DNA of 64,000 nt from positions 20,108,001-20,172,000 of the forward strand of contig AP031357.1 of the NCBI GenBank assembly GCA_037833965.1. The letters are read 5' to 3'. The translations under genes and the position numbers were made by a program. Positions 23,101 to 35,659 of the stretch are shown here, one piece after another. A model generated the notes under the pieces. The model saw nothing but the letters and a program-made list of their open reading frames with translations, did not search any database and was not told the origin of the DNA. Every line of letters starts with the position of its first letter. The stretch's first letter is position 1. The DNA comes from Marchantia polymorpha subsp. ruderalis (lineage: Eukaryota; Streptophyta; Marchantiopsida; Marchantiales; Marchantiaceae).

Positions 23101-26100
23101 ATCATATCACGAGGATCTTCCGACATCGGCTCCACAATTTGTAATAGCGCAACGTCTTAGCGTAGTAAATAATTATCACAAAGCTGACTTAATAATTCTG
23201 AATCTTTGCTGAATGAACAGATCCTGTACTTAGGGTTTGAGAGGTCATGTTCAATCAGAGGCTGTAAGAATAATGACTAGATTGAGTAAAGTCAATCTTT
23301 AGTCTCATGAGAGCAGATAACTTTCAAGCTTTGTATTTAATCAAGTGTGCAATTTTTGGAATTTAATTTTGCAGGGTTCTCAGCCTTGGGGAGTAACTTT
23401 TGCAAAGAGTGAGGCAGGAAAAGAAGATGAATCTCCGATCACTGTTGTAGAATCTGTTAATGAGAAAGAAGGAAGTCTGACAGAGATATCTATGAACCAC
23501 ACGGCGTCCGTGAGGAAAGATGATACGCTAGTTGCCACTGGAGGACTGAAAGGGCAGCTGGAGTATGTGAAACTCAATCCTTCTAAGCTCAGTTCTTTCC
23601 TTGAAGAACCTCCGGAGACGGCCAGGTTGCAGTTGGAGAGACCTCATACAAATGTAATTCTCTACGTCACCCATGACCACTACTTCATTCTTGGATCAAG
23701 TGATTTAGATTTATCGAAATCGTTATTGCCGACTATTAGTTCACAGGATGTCCAGCAGATAAGTGATGTGAAGAAGTCTGCGAATGATCTGACAAATGAA
23801 AGAACTGAAGAGAGATCGAAGATGCAAATCATTGAACTGTTGATTTATGTATGTTGCTAAAATCTCTCTGCTTTGCTGTCGGACTGTGTGTGCAAATCTC
23901 AGTGGGAGAAGAAAATGAATCAACCTCAGTTTCAGCGAAAGTACGTGCAGGACTGGTGGCCAGAGTTTTGTCTCTTATTCAAGCGCGAACTTACAATGAA
24001 ATGGCGTAACAAGCTTAGTCTTATCATTCGTTTTATTCAGGTGTTGCTCAAAGAAACACTCTTGGTTGACGCACAATGTCGTCGGATTTTATGACTTTCA
24101 GATGTTCACTTAGAGTTCACGCAACTCAGCCAATAAGTTAACCTTCGTCCTTCTTTTAAACTGTTTCTCTGTCAGTAAAGTATATGTAATGGGATGGGAA
24201 GCATGGACCACCTTGTTGCTAATATGCCCGAAAGTGCATGTCTCATTCACTTCAGTGTTGGATTAGGCTCATTTCTTTTGTACTTTTGCGTTGGTCTCCA
24301 GGTTTTGATACTCGCCTTATTTATGGGCTTCTTGTTCTTTCGAATAGAGAGGCTCCCGGATTCATTGGATATGAGCCAGTTTCGTGGTGTCACCTTCATA
24401 ACTATACTCGACATGACACTATTCAGCATGGGGCAACTTCCACTTCTTTTCCAGGAACGACCTGTTTACTACAAACAGCAAGGGGCCCATTTTTTCCGTC
24501 CATCTACGTATCTTTTCGCCAAGATATTTGGTAGTATACCATTTTCTCTTGCTGAGGTATGTTCAAAGTTTCGTGCTTTCTGTTCGTAAGGATCTATCCC
24601 TGCGCCATCTGTATCATTGGTGGTGATTTGAGTTAAGATGCAGATCAGATTCAATCAGCTGTCTCGAGGTTCCTTGATAAACCAATGAGCTACAATATGA
24701 ACGAAGAGTATAAGTTCGCTTAACACAACAGGGCTATGATTATACTTACAACATTGAGCTTCACGACAAAATCCAGTAGACAAATTCAGTATAATTTTTA
24801 AAATAACGGGATTTGAAGAAGACACAATATGCATCCTGACTTTCTTCCTAAACGTTATTTGACAATGCATATGCTTGAATTTCACAACCCCTTCATTGAA
24901 AAATTCATCAGTTTTCTCAATGATGTGCTAATGTATAACTTCGCATTATGTCATGTTGGAGTTGAGCTGCCGGTTGAAAATTCAGTCACAAGTTTGTAAC
25001 TAAGTCCTGCTCTTTAAATGTTCAACAGGCAACAACGTGGACAGCTTTAGTCTACTTCCTCACGAACTTATCCATCAGCGAAGGAGGTTGGAATTTTTGG
25101 GTATTCTACGTTGTTATCATTCTTACTGTCATGCATGGAGCTGCCGTGGTACGCTGTTTGAGTGCGTTGCTCCCTGATCTAGCAGCTGCGGGTGGTGTTC
25201 TCGGTAAGATTCCAACCGTTTTATTAAGCTCACGCATTTTACTTACTAGGGATTGCGCTCAATATACACAAATCATTCGTTCATCTGTATGAAATTTGAG
25301 ATCAGCAATCTATCACAGGCTCTTTGGGAAAGATATGGTAAAGTATGGAACTCTGGCTTCTGCCAACCCAAAGATCTTAAGATGAAGTTACGTCTCTAAC
25401 CTGAACAAGCGGCTCTTTGGGTTCCCTTTCTTTAATGAAAAAAGACCAGAAAAGTAGTGTGCGTCGTAGATCTTGTTTAGATTCTTACTCCGTAGCATTA
25501 TGGTCTATGGAAGGAACAAAAACCTCTTGTTTTAGATTACACGATCGAACTGATGCATGGACTGGACTCTCTTCTTATGCTCAAGGTCTCCTTGGATGTC
25601 ATGGACAAATGTGCAGGTCTTTTGGTCGCAATCTTCATTCTCTTCTCAGGGTTTCTGGTTCCTCGTGATATTGTTCCGAAGTACTGGATCTGGGCGTTTT
25701 ATATCGATCCCTTACAACAAGCTATAACCGCTTTGCTTATCAATGAGTTCAACTCTGAGAGCTACAAGGTGCTCTGCCGAGATGTGCCGGACTTGACGAA
25801 GATTGGCCAGTGTATCGGCTTGCCCGACGAGACTGTTGGGCATGCTTTCTTACTACGATTGCAATTTTACACCGAAAAGAAGTGGATCGGGGTTTCGATC
25901 GCTGTGATGGTTGGCTGGTTGATAATGTGGAGTTTGATCAATTACTTGGCTCTTGCCAAAATCAGGCACAGGGCAATACCAGCCATAGCCCCGATCGGAG
26001 TGGTAAGTTGATAGCTTGTGTTCAGATTTAAAAAAACCTTCGTTCATGCAGAAAAGCCCATTGCCTAGCTTGTAGCCGTCGCTTGCTACTCGGTGAGTAC

Positions 26101-29100
26101 TCAGTCATGCAAGCGGTTACTCTACACAGGTCCATGCCTTCGTCTGCCTCCCTTACAACGACGTCTCAGGAGTGTATTGAGCAAGCTGTTTCATTCATTG
26201 CAGGAGAAGTATCAAAGATTTTCAGAAGACCATGATCTGGAGCAGGCGACTGATTTCCCTACTCTTAAGCTATCCTTGGCTCCGGTACCAGTGACTTTAT
26301 CTTGGCATGAACTAAGTTACAACATTCTGATTCCAACCATTCGTAAGGAGATCAGCATCCTGCATTATGTTTCAGGCTGGGCTGCACCAGGAGACATGGT
26401 TGCCTTGCTTGGAGCTGCAGGTTCAGGAAAGACAACCCTTTTGAATTGCCTAGCAGGTATGGATTCAGACATGTCAAGTTTCATCTCCCAGCCTCAATCA
26501 CTTCGAAGAGATTGTTCAGCCCATCCCATGCCATATATTTACACATCGCTCTATTACTGTGTGCAGGGCGGAAAGTAAAAGGGCGAATGGGTGGTCAAAT
26601 TCTGGTAAATGGATATCCTCGCGTGCAAGCTGCCTTCAACCGCGTCGTTGGATCTTGTGATCAGCTGGAAGCCTATTCAATTTTCATGACTGTGAAAGAA
26701 GTGGTGGCATTTAATGCTGCACTTAATCTTGAGAAAACGACGACCCCTGAGCAACGAAGAAAGTTTGTAGACGAGGTTAATCCTCCAACCCTTTCCCAAT
26801 GCAGTCGTGGCTTCTGTAGCATGAGTGGAGAGGTCGGCCTTTGTACATAAAATTTATTTTCAGTGAAGTTAAAAATTTTACAATCAAGGAAATTTGTTTC
26901 TATCCATCAAATGTCTAACTTACAGAACCGGCTCTCCTCCAGATCATACTGCTGGTGGGGCTAAAACGAGTTGAGAACAATCTAGTCAAGTCACTGGGGA
27001 CTATCTACTTGACGATGGCTGAGGCTAGACGAGTTACGATTGCTGCCGAATTGGGGCGAAACCCAAGTGTATTATTTATGGATGAGCCGTTCAAGGAGTT
27101 GGACAGTTCTTCATCTCTGCATCTGGTGCAAACCTTGAAGGTATGTTCTCTTTTGTTGAAGTCTGCCTTGTTCTGTCGGAAAACTATCCCCTCTTCTGAA
27201 TGTAGGCGCTGAATATGTGGAATGGGCATAGTGTGCTCGACAGTGGTGATCGACGTCGCATCCACATTAAGGTTAACATGAACTGGTTGGTGGTTGATTT
27301 AGCGAGGCCCTCACTCATTAATTTATGTGCTCATTGTAACAGCACATTACAAACACGGGAAGAAGTATAATTGCTGCAGTACAGAATCCCAGTCAGAGAA
27401 TTTTCGGCCACTTCTCAAGCGTACAAATAATGAAGCGCGGAGGCGGAGAGCTGGTCTATTTTGGTCCTGTGGGGAAAGACAGTGAATACGTGCAGGTTTG
27501 TTAGTCTGGAACCTGCGCTTTTCTTCTTCCTTTTCCGAATAGGCTACAGAAAAAGCTCCTATTATATGCCTGCGAGTTCTCGTCGAGGTTGACATGTTTA
27601 GTCTTGCTCAAGTGTATGGTCCAAAGATGACCCACCTATGTTCGCACAGTCACGGATCCAAATGCTCCCATCTCGATTTGCCTTTCATGATTTCGAGACA
27701 ATAGATCACTTGACAATATATGAAGGTGAAGGTGAAGGTGGTAAAAGGGTTCGAAGAATCGGTCTCACGATCAAAGAGTGTGTGTACAACAATTCACTAA
27801 CATGAATTGTTGTTGTTGTTGTTGCGTTTGTGTAGGCTTACTTTGAAACCATACCAGGAACACGCTTCTGTGCGCAGAGGACGTCCATAGCTTCGTTTGT
27901 TCTGGATGTAATCGGAGATGGGACCGCAGAGCGCACAGCTTCCAGGGACTACGCGTTCGAGTATCGCACCAGCGATTTGGCTCTGCACAATCACATCCAG
28001 CTGCAGCGAGTGAAGCGCTCGAAGGGGGTGCTGGGACCCGAGGTCACAGACACGAGTCTCGGAGCATCTTTGAGGACCAATGGAAAGTACGTCTTCCAAA
28101 AGATGCAGAAATACTACTGGAGAAACGTCCCTTACAGCTGGGGGAGAATTATCTCCAGCGGGATGATCGCAGTGCTGCTCGGCTCCGTGTACTTCAACAT
28201 AGGCTACCACACGACCCTCCTGATGAACGTCCGGGCCGGCAGCCTTTACATCGCCACCCTGCTCCTCGCCATGACCAACGTCAACGCTGTCCTCCCCCAG
28301 TTCCTCGTCCAAAGGCAGAACTACAACCGGGAGAAGGCCAGCGCACAATTCAATCTGGCCTTTTATGGCATGAGCTGGACCTTCGCAGAGGTATGGTATG
28401 CTCGTAAGTCGGAATTCTGAATGGCAGCACTACATGCGTCACGAACGACAGAGTGCAGCATAGATCGCCAAAGTTTTGCAGATGATATATGGAGCCAACT
28501 TCAGACTGACCCCCTGGAGATGTGGCATGGCTGCTGCTTTTCTGGTTCTAGCTTTTTTATTTTGTACACTTCTGACAATTTCCCACATTTTCCCACACCG
28601 GTTTGCAGTTTCAGTACCTCGGAGTGGCCACGTTGGTGAATTCAGCCATCTTCTGTCTCATGACGCAGATGGCCGTCGACAGCGCTGCTGATTTCTTCCA
28701 GTACTGGTTCGTTGTTCTCGAGCTGACGGTGGCCCTCACTTTCATGGGACTTCTGATCGCCTCAGTCTGCGTCGTGCCCCAGGTATGCATACCCTCACAC
28801 TCTCTCTACTACGACTGAGTTTCAGTGGCTCTTAGGAGTATAACGAAGTTACAGTTACAGTCGCAGTTGATCGCGAGGTTCGTTCACGTTGTGTTTGGAC
28901 GTCAGGAGGGAAGAGATGGGTTAGTTTGGGTTTGGTGATGGGTCGACCGGCACTGACGTGGTCGTGCGTGGTTGACGACGCAGGTTGCCGGGGTGATCGT
29001 GACGATAATGATCGGAGCCTGGACGGGGACGTCCGGCGTGGTGATACCGAAGAAGAGGATCCCGCCTCAAGCGGTGTGGATATTCTGGACGAATCCCATT

Positions 29101-29409
29101 CAGTACGCACTGAACAGTCTGACGTCGCTCTCGTTCTACTGCGACGTGGACGGCGCCAGGTGTTTGAACGGCGGCCTGAACCCCAGCTGCGCGACCGACC
29201 CGCTGGCGTGCACGCAGTGCAAGTGTCCGCGTTTGAGCGATGCGAACAACGCATTCGTGTGGACCACGTTGAAAGATAACCGGACCTTGAAGAATGACCG
29301 GATCGGCCTTGATATGGTTGCCCTTTTGGGGTTCATCGTCCTCTTCCGCTTCCTCACGCTCATGGGCTGGCGATGGCGAGACGCACGGGCAAACCGGAAG
29401 AACCTGTAG
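20185..29409 (+). CDS. Full-size ABCG/PDR-type ABC transporter, divergent, 17 exons
   Basis: Predicted exons: 20185-21081, 21304-21378, 21587-21695, 21946-22603, 22834-23032, 23375-23848, 23903-24040, 24302-24556, 25029-25203, 25617-26002, 26204-26456, 26567-26775, 26943-27140, 27343-27495, 27836-28390, 28609-28782, 28984-29409. All phases agree, giving 1777 residues in (NBD-TMD)x2 order; plant PDRs usually have about 1450. The excess is a 300-residue N-terminal extension and a 158-residue linker (exon 6). NBD1 has Walker A GPPGCGKS (361-368), LTANE instead of the signature (484-488) and YVYDH at Walker B. NBD2 has GAAGSGKT (1192-1199), LTMAE (1299-1303) and intact LFMDEP. Both H-loops have Gln instead of His (about 543, 1356). 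TMD parts such as 'VYYKQQGAHFF' and 'IPPQAVWIFWTNPIQYALN' are PDR-like. It probably sits in a membrane; the substrate is unknown and hydrolysis may be weak. Confidence 0.92.
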
Positions 29410-29442
29410 GCCCTCGTAGCCACGCTTTGTAATATGTTGTGA

Positions 29443-29448
29443 AATAAA
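29443..29448 (+). terminator. Polyadenylation signal AATAAA of the ABCG gene
   Basis: A canonical AATAAA lies 34 bp after the ABCG stop codon and is followed by a T-rich tract. Confidence 0.6.
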
Positions 29449-29449
29449 A

Positions 29450-32400
29450 CCATTTTTTTCCTCGCGCCACTCGATGAGCCGGTCATATGCTTGCTCGGCA
29501 TGGTCCTTCTCAGCCTTACGATCTGGCCAGATCCCCGATTTTTCTGAAACCTTTCGCCAGCATGCCAGACCGACCCTAGCACTTGGGGGTCAGAGCTTTA
29601 CCACGTGAGCTCAACTTACTGCGTTTGACATCTGTGTGCTTTCCCCGTACGTGGTTGCGGTCGCTTGTTGGTGACCTGGACATTTTCCGAAATTCTGAAG
29701 TTTTTTGTTGTCAAGTCGTCGGCATTGTGATTCCTCGTAAAGGTGAAATATTTATTTACTATATATTTAAATTATGTTTATTTGCCAAGAGAATGCTGTT
29801 TCTATGGTACAGCAGTCCTTGTGATCGACGTGGGAGAACAGATGAACCTATGGACCTCAGAAAGTACTTGGGATTTCAATGCTAACCGCCACGTGACTGG
29901 CCAGTACCGTTAGCGCTGAATTATCCAGGTGCTGCTGATAAACATGGACCTTCAGTTTCGCCCCTCAATAAAATAAAACGAACATGTCAACAGACATGGG
30001 AAGGGGACTTCGAACGCTAACTTACTGAGTGCTCATTCCTGGATTGGATGGAGAAATAGGCAAGCTCTGGGAATGAGACGTCAGGAATTCATTCATAGGC
30101 CAATTTTTGATTGAATAGAAAAGAAGATAGCCAAAAGAACGCCCCCAAACAGCACTTAGTCCTTACCTACGTACAGCTTCTTTCGGTTCTGGCGCTCTCT
30201 TATGATGGAAACAACAACCACACAGATACAGATTTATCGGGCGTAGCCCAAACACCTAAAGAAAGGTCTATCTAGAGCCATCCCTTGTCTCGGCGGTGAT
30301 ATAAGATTTTGAGGTTAAATTATAAACCAGTTGCAGTCCCTTGTGGAATGAAACATCAAGTTGAGATGATTGTCTCTCATCCACAGCATTGCACGAAGAG
30401 AGTTGTTATGCCGTACGCTCTACCTTAGCAAATGCTCTAAACTATTCGTTTATCATAAGTTCAAAGATGGTGTCTTCCCATCGTTTATTATATCTATTTG
30501 GCCCCTACTCTTTCTTGTAGGTTAGAATTATTGACCGAATTGTTTGCTGTTGTGTCGACCTTGGATGTAGTTCCAACCGTGTGCCAACAATGAAACATCA
30601 AGCATGGCACGTTTCTTCTGACCTCGGCCGGGGATTTGTCTGGCCTCTCTCTGCTTTGTGTTGTGGTCCATGGTTTCTTCGCGTTTTCCATGCATTTCGA
30701 AGTGGTGGAGCCTGAAGGTGTTGATGAGAAGAGGGATTACAGTGAGGTATCACTTACAACGGAGAGCGGGCGTGAAGGCCATGTGACTCTAGGCACTGGA
30801 AACTGAAGATACCTCCTGCGATCATTCGATGATCACAACTGGCCTGAGAAAAGTCAGACTCATACATGACTAAACTGTTAGAGATGGGTAATTACCTGAT
30901 TCTGGGAAGAGTCATGATTTGCAAATCAGGCGCTGAGTCCAGATTACTGTTTCATGATTCTCCCGGGCCTGGACATAATCTCCATTCTCCAGTCCGGCCA
31001 GCATATACCGTGGGAGTACCACGGACTCGTCGCTTTTAGCGAGAAAGTAAAAGCTGTAGTCATTCTTCAGTGCCTCAAAGACGGAGTCATCGGCTGCTAC
31101 TGCCGGTATCGCAATTCTGGACAGTCGTTAAAACTTCAGAATTGTTTGAAATGGCAGGAGATTCCAGTACCGCACCAGGTTGGTAGGTGGCCAATGAGAA
31201 TGACGGGGCGCAGGGCCATGGTTTGTATGAGGTCCAAATGCTTCCAGCTACTCGTGAGCACATGCTCGACGGACAGTCATCGACAGCCTCTTCCTGTGAC
31301 AGCAAAATTCACTACAGTTGTGCTGGAGATAAGTACTGAGTCACTCTTCCTTAAACCCACCCACCACTTCCTGCCCATAAATATAATATTTCCGTCGGTC
31401 TGATCTCGTCCGTGATCAACATGATTCCTTCGCTGCGCCCATGAACCCATCCATCCTCTGTCAAAAACCTTGTCTGTTTCATTTCGTTCCGGTCTAGCTC
31501 AAGATACGACGACTGACAAACTCGATCGGCCATTCAATCCGTTCACATATTTCTGTCAAGACGACGAATGCCCTCGCCATGATCATGTCGCCATTCCGAG
31601 CTTCTAGACCCATCACGATTTGAGACGACTGGTGGCCACGTACGCATCGGTCGCTATAGACTCTCCTATTTCTTCCTGGAAATAGCTCGGAAATGGGGCC
31701 TTCCCATCCCTTTTGCTAGATCACCGGCTTCCCTCCCCTTGTTTCCTCCCGGGAAGACTCGGATACGGAAAGAGCAAAAGATACGGATTCCATCTCCACC
31801 CCGATACAGAAAGAGGACCTATCGTAGGGCTTCAGAACGAGTACAGCGGCAATTTATCCTCCTCACTACAGCTGTGAGGAACGTGGGGTCGCTCGGGGAC
31901 TCGGGATGATTTGTCAGCTCGGTCCTCTCGAAGGTCCGACTATTCCTTCAAAGAACTCGAACCCAACAAGGTCGAGAACTAAATCCTGGAAACGGCACTC
32001 ATCATCGTTCATGCTCCTCACAGTGAGTTCAGTGGCGGAGCCCTGAACCCAATCCCCATCATCACATTCGCAGCAAAATCCAATTACCCCGAAGCCCATG
32101 CTTAATTTTCCGCCACGAGAATCGCTTCACCCCTCGAGCTGACGCGAATGGGTACCCTCGAGGCTGCACCGAATCAAAAGACATCAACGGAGGATGCTTT
32201 CTGCAGGGGTTTATGTGTCCGGAACGAGCATCTCCGTAGGATCGACGGGGCGTATGGAAGCGCAGATGCACGAGCAGCGTAGTCTAGAGTATTCTAGCCG
32301 TGGTCACGTCACCGGGCGAAGGGATGCTGACTCATCCTACTTTATCCCTGTCACCGGAGCCCACCCACGCGTCACGGCGATTGGGTGATATGCTGACGGA

Positions 32401-33890
32401 AACGTCGGAGGAGATCGCTTGAAAAGATCTAAATAAGATTCTCGACGTCTACTCGGAGAGTCAGGGCCGAGCGCTAGCGATCGACAGAAATCCTTCCCGA
32501 AGAACGGATTTCCGCCTCGCAGCCACGAAGTTGACGAGCTGGGGTGAAAAGTGCATCGTCATGATTACGACGCAGTCCCATGTGGCACAAGAGGTCCACC
32601 GTGGCCGGCGGCTTCGATATTGTTTGGTGGGATTTTTTCAGAGAACGATTGACAATGGATCCTTTTATGGATCATCTTTACCTTCGCGCGAGGTGGTCGC
32701 CGGATCGAGGTCCACGTGTCGCCCGACCACGAGATCTACGTCCGCGGAACTATGACCCTGTCGAAGCTGACCGGTTTCTCGGCGCAGCCCGGAAACTCGC
32801 GACGGCAACGTTCTTGACATTGACGATGTCGATATCGATGCCGGCATGTCAGGAACGGCAGAGGTCGAGTGAGGAACAAGGAGGACCGGCAACCGGTCTG
32901 TCGGACGGTTTTCGTCAATAAATAGATAAATCAAATAAGTAACACCGGAAGGAGATGGATAATGGGCCGAAGGATTGGTTCGGTGAAAAAATCTGCCGGT
33001 GACCTGGATAGAGTTGTACGAGAGCTGTCAGTTTAGTATCTACGCTTTTGCCTTTATCATTAAATGACTGGCTGCGATTGGGAGGATATCAGCGACGGGC
33101 ACATCGTAAAGATTTTTGCCGTATTTCTTGTTCCGGAATGATACGGACGGATGAGGATATGGCCCCCTTCGCTCGCTCCGGGGTCCGGGGTCCGCGGTGC
33201 GCTTTTCCAGATACGGACCCCACGGAAAAGAGGTCCTTTTGGTCCTAAGGATATGAGGATTTCGGCATTGGCTCCTAGGAGTCCCGGCCCTCCTCCAATG
33301 ACCAGTCGCGTAACATATATATAACATATAAAGGCGGCATTCTCCAGCCCCGGTTTTATCTGTTGCGGTCTCTGCTTCCCATTGGTGCCAGCGGAATGAA
33401 GGCGTACATTAGCCGAGGTCACGGCCTATGAATGAGCATGCGGCCTCTCCAGAAGCTGCGCCTGCGACCTAACTCTAACTCCTGCCCGCGGACCTCGACC
33501 CCTCAGTCTCCGTTCCTGCTGTCGGTGTTGCGCTTTGACCCGACGACGACGAGCCAATGGCATGTACTGTCGAGTGGCGGGTCTGGATGAGATCCATCCA
33601 GCTCACCGAGGCGTTGCAAGTGGCAGTCGGTGATTGGCGCGGAGCAGATGGTCATCGACGCGCGCATGCGGAAGTAAATTCACTCTCTTCTTTGAGAAAA
33701 TCTTCACAATGGAATACCGTAAAGTATTGTTGTAAACATGGTGTCCTCTTTGGAAGAAAACTTATCTGCTACTGGCAACAGACACGATAGAAAATTAAGG
33801 TACGATGGAGAACATGTCATTCTGCCACCCCAAACTGTCCTCATCTACAGTACTCTAACATGAGATCCTAACTAATCATCGCCTAACTAC
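29450..33890. other. Intergenic stretch, no recognised gene
   Basis: Mixed composition. The part from about 31700 to 33420 is GC-rich and contains many short frames on both strands. One near 32655-32815 reads in part 'RIEVHVSPDHEIYVRGTMTL', which looks protein-like but matches no family I know. I see no tRNA, no clear LTR and no repeat boundary here. Confidence 0.4.
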
Positions 33891-34221
33891 AATGTTGTTA
33901 TCTCGATGATTATCCCAACAAATATTCTTCGGATAGTAACGAAGTGGGGTTATTCATAAAAGTCTCCACACTTTTGTAAAAAAGAGTGATAACTATGTGT
34001 TGGTGTAGTAAGCTTTCTCTTTTTGCTTACACTCATGTGCAAGTCAATCCATGATTCTATTTACTATCTAATCCTGAGTTCAGTAATCATGTCTTGTAAA
34101 TTTTGCCATCTGTCGTGACTCATTTTCGCCATACATCGTTGACATGCTCTATTCACAACTCACACGTACATACATAAAGAACGAGAGTGTACACACACAA
34201 AGTAATCACAACTCGCCCCCC
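33890..34221 (-). mobile_element. Possible Gypsy LTR start with polypurine tract
   Basis: Read on the minus strand, a purine-rich tract (AGGGGGGCGAGT, 34221-34210) is followed by TGTGATTACTTTG, as at the junction of internal region and 3' LTR in a Gypsy element. It lies just downstream of the integrase/PHD remnant on the same strand. The far end of the LTR is not defined and no second LTR was found. Treated as a fossil. Confidence 0.35.
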
Positions 34222-34365
34222 TAGTTGGCGGTAAGGTTCCTCTAATTTCCAGGTAGCACTATCTAAAACTAAATGCTATGCACCTTCATGCGAACCAGTA
34301 GGTCGGGTGCTATGCCGTCCCATCGTTAATCGCGTATCTGCAATCGATAACATGTGAAGATCAAG

Positions 34366-35280
34366 TCATCTACCCTCTGAAGTACATCGAGAACAAACCC
34401 TCCGTCCATTAGGAACAACATCGATAGGTGGAGTCAAGCACGACATGTGCCATCCCATAGAACATCTATCACACACCAACATATGGGCCGCTTGATCAGT
34501 TGATCCACATAACATGCACCTCAAGCCGGCACGTACAATCATCAAGCTTGGGTCCATAGTACCATCCACGTTTGGGAGGTGGCATGGCGCACAGTTGCGC
34601 ACATGATCCTTCCAAACGACATCGTCACGACCCTCCAACATGAGAACTCCAGAAGGTAACACCTCTTGCATAGATAGTGCGTCATGCCGTCACATCCAAC
34701 GTAGTCGGTGCAGTCTGCTATAAATAGACGTAATCTTCCACACTAGACCTACGAATCGATGGTCGATAACCTCATCCTCGGATGATTGCATACCGCAACG
34801 TATCCATGTGCTCAGCAATCGCAAGGTTCTTAAATGCTGCATGCATAACTCTCCGAAAGAGCGCTGCACGTTGAGAACACACTTTCACCCACATGTCTGG
34901 ATCATCAAGGTTCATCACCTCACTAGACTCACGACGAATCGATGCCGGCAAGTCTGGATCTCGGCCGTACAATGGAAAATATGGTGAGAACGAAGCCAAG
35001 GATGCTTGACGACTGAATCGATATTCCATGGCCAGCCATGGTACCTGAATATTTCAGTCTCCAAGATGCCTCTTCTGTAGAGCATACTTGCGAAACGCTC
35101 TCTTCACCGTCTTGACAACATGCTTAGCCAAACCATCCGCCTCTTGATGATTTCGAGACGTGGTCCGATGATCAATCAATGTCTTGTCACACAAGACGTG
35201 AAACTCACCCTGAAACTCTATCCCCTCATCGTTCAACACCTCAGCTGGTGCACCAAAGTGACCAAGCACCCTGTCAAGGA
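34366..35280 (-). mobile_element. Ty3/Gypsy retrotransposon remnant: integrase C-terminal half plus PHD finger
   Basis: On the minus strand, an integrase core fragment comes first ('FGAPAEVLNDEGIEFQGEF' and 'HRTTSRNHQEADGLAKHVV', about 35269-35120). A post-core region follows ('YFPLYGRDPDLPASI', about 34980-34935), and then a Cys/His-rich domain (about 34530-34370) with the pattern of a PHD finger: C-x2-CGS...ML-V-CD-x-C-x3-WH-x2-CL-x-PP...C-x2-C. Reverse transcriptase, protease and gag are absent, and several breaks separate the parts. It is a broken fossil of moderate age. A PHD finger in the place where chromodomains occur in chromoviruses is the notable feature. Confidence 0.75.
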
Positions 35281-35349
35281 AAGCATACGCTACTCCCTAC
35301 ACTCACCGTTGACAGGATCTTGGCTGTATCTTGATATTCTCAGGTGGTG

Positions 35350-35655
35350 AGAGTTGCTTACAAGTCACTCATGGCGTTGGTGAACCGCGTAGATCAGCCT
35401 CAAATGGCTTTACCTACGTTGGTTAGTTACCCGGCATCACATGCATATCGTGATGGTGGGACTGGGCTACTCTGAGATTCTACAGTACATCAGTTGGTGG
35501 AGTCCAACGCTGATGAGAGAGAGCGTGCGATGGGATTTCTGACTGGTGTGACTGCGGCTTCTTCAGGTTTTGGATCAGGCTATGGACCTGAACTGCTTGA
35601 CGTGGGAAAATCCCCTACGCGAAATGCTCAACTCGAAGAACTGATAGTTCTTTGA
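35350..35655 (+). pseudogene. Decayed coding stretch of unknown family
   Basis: A plus-strand frame reads 'MALVNRVDQPQMALPTLVSYP' less its last residue, then 'NADERERAMGFLTGVTAASS' and 'PELLDVGKSPTRNAQLEELI'. The composition and lack of low-complexity sequence suggest former coding sequence. It is not intact. I recognise no family. It adjoins the Gypsy remnant on the opposite strand and might be part of another element. Confidence 0.4.
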
Positions 35656-35659
35656 ACTC

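Noticed and set aside
32655-32815. Protein-like frame 'RIEVHVSPDHEIYVRGTMTL'
   Set aside because: No family recognised, no supported exon borders, and other frames in this GC-rich part are equally open.
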